Source: Nesterenkonia sp.
GTDB lineage: Bacteria; Actinomycetota; Actinomycetes; Actinomycetales; Micrococcaceae
Assembly: GCF_029265375.1 (NCBI RefSeq)
Contig: NZ_JAJUJJ010000009.1
Span: 29,023 to 93,022, forward strand
DNA: 64,000 nucleotides
Direction of reading: 5' to 3'
Position numbers and translations under genes: made by a program. The notes beneath the pieces are model-generated. The model was not told the DNA's origin. It was given only the letters and a program-made list of their open reading frames with translations, and did not search any database. Of this stretch, positions 47,040 to 54,694 are shown piece after piece. Numbering within the stretch: the stretch's first letter is position 1; every line of letters begins with the position of its first letter.

Positions 47040-48349
47040 CCCAGCGCCAGGTAGAGGGTGACGGCGAGGAACACCACGCCCGTCCCTATCAGAATCATCG
47101 CGATCGCCACGCCCTGTCCCCTGCGGGACGGGGCGTGGCCGTCTGCAGCCCGCGGCGCTGAGCGGGGGTTCGCAGCCTGGCCGGGAGGCGGCTGCGCAGA
47201 AGCGTGCTGCGGTTCGGTCTGCGGGGCAGACAGGGGCGGGACCGGCTGCGCCTGGGGGCGCGGGGCAGGCGTACCCGGGTGCTGAGCGACTGCGGCGGTC
47301 GGCTCGGGTCGGTGCTGCAGCAGCTCGGTCCGGTCGGTCGCCCCTGGCCGCTCGGCGCGTTCGGATCCGGTCTGGGCGCCGGCAGCAGGCTGGTGCTGCG
47401 GCCTCGGGGTCGGCGGCCCGGAGCCCGCGGGCACCGTTGAGGCTGTGGGGCGTCCGGGAGCGTGGGCTGCGGCTGGGCCGTCGGGCCCCCACCCCTCAGG
47501 AAGTTCAGGTATGTGGTCGAAGATCTCCACCTCACCGAGCACCGCCTCCGGTCCCTGGGAGTTCAGCAGGCCGGTCGCGCGCAGCTGCTTCCGGGCCGCC
47601 TCCGCGCTGGCGCAGCGTTCGGCGATCGCCGCGTGGCCCAGGTCCGCCACAACAGCGGCCAGCTCTGGGGGCACCGGTTCGCTGGGCTGGGCGGCAGAGA
47701 GCTGCTGCCGCACATCGGCGTCGGCCTCCGGAGTGAGCCCGGTTAGCATCTCCAGGGCGCACATGCCTGCCGCATACAGATCCGCGCGTGCATCGGGCTG
47801 CCAGCCCTGGTTCAGGCACTCCGGAGCCACATATCCGGGGGTGCCCATGGAAAAGGGCCCCTGAGTCAGCCGCGGAGCGTCGTCCCCGGCGGCGATGCCG
47901 AAGTCCCCCAGCCACAGCTGCGGATAGTTGCGTCCGGTGGCATCCAGCAGCAGATTGGCCGGCTTGACGTCACGGTGCACTATGCCTTCGGCATGGATGG
48001 CCTCCAACGCGGCCAGCAGCTGATCCAGCAGCACGGCACTCAGCCGCGCCGGCAGCGGACCGAAATCGTTGACCAGTGTGGCCACTGACCCGCCGCGGAC
48101 TATCGGCATGGTGAACAGTACCTTATCGTCCTCACCGGCCCAGCCGGTGGGAGCCAGCACATGGGGGTGGTCCAGGCGGAAGGACTGCTCGCGCATGAAC
48201 CGCAGCAGTGAGGCCGCATCCACCTGGCGGAGCACTTTGGCCGCACAGTAGCGGCCATGTTTGAAGTCCCAGACGCGCCAGACCACGCCGGCGCCGCCCT
48301 CCCCCAGGGGATCCACCAGCTCGTACCGTCCCGCGAATACGTCACCCAC
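47036..48349 (-). CDS. Serine/threonine protein kinase with Pro-rich linker and C-terminal TM
   Basis: YELVDPLGEGGAGVVWRVWD, IVHRDVKPANLLL, LGDFGIA; terminal TM GVAIAMILIGTGVVFLAVTLYLALG. Confidence 0.93.
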   Translation of the reverse strand: MGDVFAGRYELVDPLGEGGAGVVWRVWDFKHGRYCAAKVLRQVDAASLLRFMREQSFRLDHPHVLAPTGWAGEDDKVLFTMPIVRGGSVATLVNDFGPLPARLSAVLLDQLLAALEAIHAEGIVHRDVKPANLLLDATGRNYPQLWLGDFGIAAGDDAPRLTQGPFSMGTPGYVAPECLNQGWQPDARADLYAAGMCALEMLTGLTPEADADVRQQLSAAQPSEPVPPELAAVVADLGHAAIAERCASAEAARKQLRATGLLNSQGPEAVLGEVEIFDHIPELPEGWGPDGPAAAHAPGRPTASTVPAGSGPPTPRPQHQPAAGAQTGSERAERPGATDRTELLQHRPEPTAAVAQHPGTPAPRPQAQPVPPLSAPQTEPQHASAQPPPGQAANPRSAPRAADGHAPSRRGQGVAIAMILIGTGVVFLAVTLYLALG

Positions 48350-48380
48350 TGGGCTTTACCCTATACGCCCGGAGGCGAAC

Positions 48381-48479
48381 TCAGGCTCCCATCGGGCCCA
48401 GCAGGCTGAAACCGACCCCGGCGAAGAGCAGGACGATCAGCAGGATGGCTACGGCACGTGTGACTGGAGAGATTCTCAC
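48381..48479 (-). CDS. Small single-TM protein (32 aa), absent from the supplied ORF track
   Basis: Reverse translation from GTG: VRISPVTRAVAILLIVLLFAGVGFSLLGPMGA*; one TM helix. Confidence 0.45.
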   Translation of the reverse strand: MRISPVTRAVAILLIVLLFAGVGFSLLGPMGA

Positions 48480-48539
48480 AGCCGCCCAGGCTACCTGCGG
48501 ATCGCAGCCTCGGCCGATTCCATGGTGAGATAGATACCT

Positions 48540-48987
48540 ATGGCGCATCTGCTCGGGGCCGAGGGGCTCTCCATCACCTACGGCACACGCACTGTCCTGG
48601 ACAATGTCACCCTCGGCGTGGACGCCGGCGATCGAATCGGCTTCGTGGGACGCAACGGTGACGGCAAGTCCACGCTGATGCGGCTGCTGGCAGGCCGAGC
48701 CGAGCCTGACTCAGGCCGGGTCACCTGGCGCGGCGGGGTCTCGGTGGGGTTCCTCGACCAGCAGGACATCCTGGACCATCAGCTGAGCCTGCGCGAGGCC
48801 GTGGTGGGCGGAGCCGCTGACCACGAATGGGCCTCCCAGCCGTGGATGCGCGACGTCGCCCAGGGCCTGCTGGGCGGCCTGGACTGGGAGCAGCCGGTCG
48901 GTGAGCTCTCCGGCGGGCAGCGGCGGCGCGTCGCCCTGGCGCGGCTGCTGATGGGCCAGCATGAGGTGATCATGCTCGATGAACCCA
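48540..48987 (+). pseudogene. 5' fragment of an ABC-F ATPase, truncated inside the LDEPTNHLD motif
   Basis: GRNGDGKSTLMRLL, LSGGQRRRVALARLLMGQHEVIMLDEP, then unrelated sequence (RNSMGCTFRTPRF...). Confidence 0.88.
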
Positions 48988-49132
48988 GGAATTCGATGGG
49001 TTGTACTTTCCGGACGCCTCGATTCTACCGTCGTGGTGGGCAGACGTCATGCTCCGGTGCTCGGCATCGGGCTCGTGTGGGGCGTGCCTGCGCACCGGGT
49101 CTCGCTACGCCGATCGGGAAGGTGGGGTGCTG

Positions 49133-50935
49133 ATGGCTACGCCTCTTCTGGGCGCCGAAGGGCTCCGGCTGGAGTATCCGACGCGGGTGGTGTTCGATTC
49201 GCTCTCGGTCGGGGTCGAGGAAGGCGACCGGATCGGGATCGTCGGCCGTAATGGCGACGGCAAGTCGAGTCTGCTCGGGATGCTCTCCGGGCGGATCGAG
49301 CCGCAGGCGGGTCGGGTGACGCGGCGCGGTGGGGTGCGCATGGGCGTACTGGACCAGAGCGACGACCTCGACCCCGAGGCCACGGTGGGGCATTCGATCG
49401 TCGGCGATGCGCCGGAGCACGAGTGGGCCGGCGACTCGCGCATCCGAGACGTGATCGGCGGACTCGTCTCGGACATCCCGTGGGATGCCGTGGTCGGTCG
49501 GCTCAGCGGTGGACAACGCCGGCGCGTGGCGCTCGCCGCGTTGCTGGTCGGTGACTACGAACTCATCGCTCTGGACGAGCCGACGAACCATCTTGATGTG
49601 GAGGGCATCGCCTGGCTTGCCGAGCACATGAAGAAGCGCTGGCCGAAAGGCTCTGGTGGGCTGCTGGTCATCACGCACGATCGCTGGTTCCTTGATGAGG
49701 TCTGCACCGAGACCTGGGAAGTGCACGACGGCACCGTCGAGCCGTTCGAGGGCGGCTATGCCGCGTATGTGTTGCAGCGGGTCGAGCGTGACCGGATCAA
49801 CGCCGCTACCGAGCAGAAGCGGCAGAATCTGATGCGCAAGGAACTGGCCTGGCTGCGGCGAGGAGCTCCGGCGCGTACGTCGAAGCCGAAGTTCCGCATC
49901 GACGCGGCCAATGCGCTGATCGCTGATGTGCCGCCGGTACGTAATCCCATCGAGCTGCAGCGGGTCGCGGTGGCACGGCAAGGCAAGCAGGTCGTGGACC
50001 TCGAAGACGTGAGCGTGAGCTTCGGGGACCGGAAGGTCCTTGATGACGTGACATGGCGGATCGCCCCCGGCGAGCGCACCGGCATTCTCGGGGCGAACGG
50101 GGCTGGGAAGTCGACGCTGCTGGGATTGATCTGCGGCACTCTCGAACCGACCGAGGGGCGGGTCAAGCGCGGCAAGACGGTGCAGGTCGGCATCCTCGAT
50201 CAGCAGTTCTCCCAACTCGCCGACATCGGCGGTGACCGGGTGCGCGAGGTACTGGCCCGCACCAAGACGACGTTCACCATCGACGGCAAAGACCTCACTC
50301 CGGCGCAGCTGCTGGAACGGCTGGGTTTCGCCCGCGAGCATCTCTCGGCGCGAGTCGATGACCTCTCCGGCGGGCAGAAGCGCCGATTGCAGCTGCTAAT
50401 GCTGTTGCTGAGCGAACCGAATCTCCTTGCCCTAGACGAGCCGACGAATGACGTTGATGCTGACATGCTTGCGGCGTTGGAGGATCTACTGGACTCCTGG
50501 CCGGGAACGTTGATCGTGGTCTCCCACGACCGCTACCTGCTGGAGCGCGTCACCGACCAGCAGTACGCCATCCTCGATGGCAAGCTGCGGCACGTCCCGG
50601 GAGGGGTGGATGAGTATCTGCAGTTGCGCAACGAGCAGGAGCATCAGGCCATCACCCCTTCTCCGATGAGCGCCCAGAACACCAACGAGAAGACCACGTT
50701 GTCCTCGGAGTTGTCCGGCGCCCAACGTCGGGCTGTGCAGAAGGAGATCGGCGCGATCGAACGCCGCATGGACAAGCTGACAGGAACCATCAAGGGCATC
50801 CATCAGCGTCTGGCAGAGCACGATCAAAGCGACTACGAGGGCCTCCAGCGTCACACCGATGAGCTCCGCGACGCAGAGGGCGAGATCACCCGGCTCGAAG
50901 AACGTTGGCTGGAACTGTCCGAATCGATCGCCTGA
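49133..50935 (+). CDS. ABC-F family ATPase
   Basis: Two Walker A (GRNGDGKSS; GANGAGKST) and two LSGGQ/LDEPTN sets; same subfamily as the truncated copy upstream. Confidence 0.93.
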   Translation: MATPLLGAEGLRLEYPTRVVFDSLSVGVEEGDRIGIVGRNGDGKSSLLGMLSGRIEPQAGRVTRRGGVRMGVLDQSDDLDPEATVGHSIVGDAPEHEWAGDSRIRDVIGGLVSDIPWDAVVGRLSGGQRRRVALAALLVGDYELIALDEPTNHLDVEGIAWLAEHMKKRWPKGSGGLLVITHDRWFLDEVCTETWEVHDGTVEPFEGGYAAYVLQRVERDRINAATEQKRQNLMRKELAWLRRGAPARTSKPKFRIDAANALIADVPPVRNPIELQRVAVARQGKQVVDLEDVSVSFGDRKVLDDVTWRIAPGERTGILGANGAGKSTLLGLICGTLEPTEGRVKRGKTVQVGILDQQFSQLADIGGDRVREVLARTKTTFTIDGKDLTPAQLLERLGFAREHLSARVDDLSGGQKRRLQLLMLLLSEPNLLALDEPTNDVDADMLAALEDLLDSWPGTLIVVSHDRYLLERVTDQQYAILDGKLRHVPGGVDEYLQLRNEQEHQAITPSPMSAQNTNEKTTLSSELSGAQRRAVQKEIGAIERRMDKLTGTIKGIHQRLAEHDQSDYEGLQRHTDELRDAEGEITRLEERWLELSESIA

Positions 50936-51018
50936 CACGGAAGGCTCCCGCTGAGACAGCAGTTCGCGCCTGCCGGTACCGAGGGCAGGCGCGAACTCAC
51001 GTAGTGCGGGGTCAGCGG

Positions 51019-51261
51019 TTAGTCAGGTTGGCGCGTTTCCTCGTTCTCGCTCGTCGTCTCGGGCACTGTCGGTTCTCGGTAGGTCTCGGGAGTCTCCTCG
51101 GCTGGTCTCCTGGCTCGTGATTCCCCCATGTCTTGCAGGGTGAGGCGGATCAGGGCCTCGGAGAGCTTGTGCAGGTCGGGAGGATCACGATGCACCGCTC
51201 TGACTGAGAGGTGCCGGTCTTCTTGCCGGCGTCGATTGGTCTTCTTCACGTACTTGCCCAT
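51019..51261 (-). CDS. Hypothetical small basic/acidic protein
   Basis: 80 aa MGKYVKKTNRRRQEDRHLSVRAVHRDPPDLHKLSEALIRLTLQ...; operon orientation with 51274..51627. Confidence 0.55.
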   Translation of the reverse strand: MGKYVKKTNRRRQEDRHLSVRAVHRDPPDLHKLSEALIRLTLQDMGESRARRPAEETPETYREPTVPETTSENEETRQPD

Positions 51262-51273
51262 CGCGCGCCCCCC

Positions 51274-51627
51274 TTACGCCGTGACTATCGACGCGTGGTG
51301 GGCGCGGCGTTCATCTCTGCGCTGGGTGTGCTCGTGGATACGGGTGCGGGCGAGCAGGAGCAGGCTGATGGGGCCGATCCAGAGCATCTTGAGCGCGGAC
51401 CAGAGCGCGACGAGTATGAAGATGTTGAGCCAGCCGGGGCCGCCGTCGCGGACGATGATGGCCAGCAAGCTGGCGATGTAGAGGTACGGGATCGCGAGCA
51501 GCATCGCCGGCACACCCCATTTGAGCCCTTTACGGGTGCGGACCTTGTCGAGCACCACGTTGGTGGGCATTGATCGGCGCATGAAGTAGCGGATGTGGAT
51601 GCTGGCGATCCAGATGAGTCGGAACAT
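51274..51627 (-). CDS. Hypothetical membrane protein
   Basis: Two TM helices; internal Met (MFRLIWIASIHIRYFM) preferred as start. Confidence 0.6.
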   Translation of the reverse strand: MFRLIWIASIHIRYFMRRSMPTNVVLDKVRTRKGLKWGVPAMLLAIPYLYIASLLAIIVRDGGPGWLNIFILVALWSALKMLWIGPISLLLLARTRIHEHTQRRDERRAHHASIVTA

Positions 51628-51843
51628 GACGGCCTCCAAGCACGCAACTGTGGTGAGGCAGTACGTGTGGAGTGTCCCGAAGGGACGGCCCAGAAGGGCC
51701 TACATGATGAGGGGCTTCTGCCTCCGTGCCTTCTATTTTACGCCGAAGCTGTGGCACACGGAGCCCCATACCCTTTCACCCCGCTGCGCCCGGCCGCGAG
51801 GCGTGCACCTTGCTGGTGACCGTCTGGGAAAGGGGCAGTGATC

Positions 51844-52854
51844 ATGGCGAGGCTTGCAGAGCAGGTGGCCGGTGAGCGGCAGGCGCGGATGGCGTTGTCG
51901 ATGATCGCCGAACCCGGCGACGCGGCGACCGGCCGGCTGCTGCATCGAGTCGGCGGGGTCGAGACGCTCCGTCTTCTCGAAGACAACCGGGCCACGGTGC
52001 CGGAGATGAACAGAGCAGATGCCATCGCCTGGCGCGACCGCCTCACCCCGCGGATCGAAGCGGACATTCCCTCCCGCATCGCGGAAGCGGAACGGCGCGG
52101 TATATCCACACTCATCCCGACCGATGAGCACTGGCCGCACGCGCTCAACGACCTCGGTGCCCGTGCTCCGTACCTGCTGTGGACGCGTGGGGCCACCTCG
52201 TTCCTTGCCGGTGACGTCACCGACCGCGTCACGATGACCGGCTCCAGAGCCGCGAGCAAATACGGACCGCAAGTCACTGGACACCTGGCCAGCGACCTGG
52301 CCCACGAGGAACGTACGATCGTCTCCGGCGGTGCCTATGGCATCGACGCCGCTGCACATCGGACCGCGCTCGCCACAGGTGGCAGTACGATCGCCGTGCT
52401 GGCCTGTGGTGTTGACCGCCCGTATCCGCGGGGAAATGCTGATCTGCTGGATCGGATCGGTGCCCTGGGGGTACTGGCCTCCGAGGTTCCCCCGGAGGCG
52501 ATGCCAACGCGGTCTCGGTTCATGGCCCGCGCCCGTCTCCTCGGCGTGCTCTCGGCAGCGACAGTGATCCCCGAGGCGAGCTTGCGGTCAGGAGCGCTGC
52601 TGGTCGCGACAGAGGCACACCGGCACAGCCGCAGTGTTGGCGCAGTCCCCGGCCCGGTGACTTCTACGGCAAGTTCGGGCCCGCACGAGCTCATCAAGGG
52701 TGGACGCGCCGAGATCATCACCGATAGCGCGGATGTGACCGCGCTGCTGGACTCCCTTCACGATTCGGGGCAGCTGTTGAACCGGGAAGCGCCGGACCAT
52801 CAGCTCAATGCTTCGGCGCAGAACGTGGCCGCGCCGGAGGCGCCAGGCCTCTAG
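51844..52854 (+). CDS. DprA-like DNA-processing protein
   Basis: TMTGSRAASKYG...TIVSGGAYGIDAAAHRTAL...TIAVLACGVDRPYPRGNADLLDRI...SGALLVATEAHRHSR Rossmann fold. Confidence 0.92.
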   Translation: MARLAEQVAGERQARMALSMIAEPGDAATGRLLHRVGGVETLRLLEDNRATVPEMNRADAIAWRDRLTPRIEADIPSRIAEAERRGISTLIPTDEHWPHALNDLGARAPYLLWTRGATSFLAGDVTDRVTMTGSRAASKYGPQVTGHLASDLAHEERTIVSGGAYGIDAAAHRTALATGGSTIAVLACGVDRPYPRGNADLLDRIGALGVLASEVPPEAMPTRSRFMARARLLGVLSAATVIPEASLRSGALLVATEAHRHSRSVGAVPGPVTSTASSGPHELIKGGRAEIITDSADVTALLDSLHDSGQLLNREAPDHQLNASAQNVAAPEAPGL

Positions 52855-52951
52855 TCCCGCCTCAGAATGCGGACGGCCTCTGGCCCTGCACGGATGAAGA
52901 CGACTCGATGGAGGCTGGTCTGCACCGTGCAGACAGGAAGGAGCCAGCCTC

Positions 52952-53302
52952 ATGAGCACCACCGATGCCGAGCGTCCCGACTGGCTGAACGAGCCGTGTC
53001 CGGCCTGGTGTCACGGCGATCATTCTGGCCAGGAGTTCCCCGAGGACCGCAAGCATTTGCGCGTGCAGATGCTGGTGCCGGTCATCTTGCAAGGCCCCGC
53101 CCCGCGGTGGTGGAACATCCCCGGTGATGTCGTCGTGGCCGAGGAATTGTTGATCGCGGTCTACCGGCGCGTCGGAGACCGGGAGACCTGGTTGGCGATC
53201 GCCAACGACTCGCAGAACCTTGAGGTCTCGTTGGAGAGCGCGGCCCGCCTCAGTGGCAAACTCGCCGAGGTCATCGAGGAGGTGACCGGGCAGCCGTCGT
53301 GA
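52952..53302 (+). CDS. DUF6907-like protein
   Basis: 116 aa; PDWLNEPCPAWCHGDHSGQEFPEDRKH Cys/His-rich start. Confidence 0.65.
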   Translation: MSTTDAERPDWLNEPCPAWCHGDHSGQEFPEDRKHLRVQMLVPVILQGPAPRWWNIPGDVVVAEELLIAVYRRVGDRETWLAIANDSQNLEVSLESAARLSGKLAEVIEEVTGQPS

Positions 53303-53452
53303 GTATCGAAGTCGCCTCCGAGGGCTCTGCGCCACCCCGTTCACGACGGTCGCACGGAGCCTTCGTCGCTACGTGTGCACCGTGCGCACTAGCGGTGCGC
53401 TGCCTGTGGCGGCATCAGTCATCAAGGCCGTCCCAGTTACTACCCTTGAGAT

Positions 53453-54694
53453 ATGAACTTCACACCGCTGCATCAAGCACTCGGGTTGTCGCCGAGCCCT
53501 CTGACGGACGAGATCCTGAGTGATGCGGTGGCCGCAGGGGTGATGGAGACCGACGATCTGGATTGGAAGTCCGAGCTCCCTGCGATCAAAGGCCTGTCCC
53601 AGACAGATGTGCCCAAGGACATCGCCGCGATGGCGAACAGCGGTGGCGGGATGATCGTCTATGGGGTCGAGGAACATGCGAAAGCGGCAACCGGCCGCAA
53701 GGATACGGGCGAGTTCACCGAGGGGCACGAGCGCGCCTATCGCAGCGTCGCGGTCACCGCGACCTCTCCGCCGGTGTTCGGTTTGGAGGTGTATCGCCTC
53801 GGTGCCGAGTGCCGGGCCGTTGCCGTGGTCATCCCGGCCAGCGTCGATGGGCCGCACCTGATCTACAGGAACGACTTTTTCGGTGCCCCTATCCGTAACG
53901 ACGCTGACACCGCGTGGATGAAGGAACGGCAGATCGAGGCCATGTACCGGGCTCGATTCGATGAGCGACGCCGCGCCACCGAGGCCGTGGACTCCCTCTT
54001 CGCTGAGGCCGCGGACGGGCGGGATACAGGCAAGCGCGCCTGGCTGGTTGCGGTGGCACATCCACGCGTTCCGGGGGTCTTGACCCGTCTGAGCCGGGAC
54101 GAGGCACGGGAGGTTTTCCAGGACGCCCGGGCGATCACGCTGTCGTACTCGAAGAACACCGGCGTCCACCCGCTGGAGAACGTCGAGCCTCTCAACCCGC
54201 GTCCGGGGCTGCGCCGGTGGGTCGCCCCGAACATCGCGACCGGTGAGCGCTCGATCTGGAAAGAGGCATGGGCCAGCGTCCATCACGACGGGTCAGTGTC
54301 TCTGGCCGCAGCCATCGGCGGGCACCGCAAGAGCTCCGATGGGTACTTCGAAGGCTGGCAGGTTGAGGGTCGGGGCATCGAATGCGCGGTGGCCGACTTC
54401 ATGGCACTCGTCCGCGCCGCAGCCCGAACCACGCATCACGATGAGTACGACGTTCGGGTCGGCGTCGAGTGGAGCGGCGAACAGGCATTGAGCATCCTGA
54501 CCGTCGATGGCTCGGGTTACACCTACGACGGGGTCTCGACCCCGCTCCGGTCGTTCACCTCGGTGCGCTCGACCGTGACCGCGGCCGTTTCGGACACCAA
54601 CTTCCATCGGCAGGTGCACGAGCTGGCCGAAGACTGCGTGAACCAAGGCGGCCTGACCTATCTCCAGGTCATCGAGCCGCTTCCAGAGGGCTAG
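53453..54694 (+). CDS. AlbA_2 (Schlafen-type) DNA-binding domain protein
   Basis: DDLDWKSELP...DVPKDIAAMANSGGGMIVYGVEE. Confidence 0.8.
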   Translation: MNFTPLHQALGLSPSPLTDEILSDAVAAGVMETDDLDWKSELPAIKGLSQTDVPKDIAAMANSGGGMIVYGVEEHAKAATGRKDTGEFTEGHERAYRSVAVTATSPPVFGLEVYRLGAECRAVAVVIPASVDGPHLIYRNDFFGAPIRNDADTAWMKERQIEAMYRARFDERRRATEAVDSLFAEAADGRDTGKRAWLVAVAHPRVPGVLTRLSRDEAREVFQDARAITLSYSKNTGVHPLENVEPLNPRPGLRRWVAPNIATGERSIWKEAWASVHHDGSVSLAAAIGGHRKSSDGYFEGWQVEGRGIECAVADFMALVRAAARTTHHDEYDVRVGVEWSGEQALSILTVDGSGYTYDGVSTPLRSFTSVRSTVTAAVSDTNFHRQVHELAEDCVNQGGLTYLQVIEPLPEG

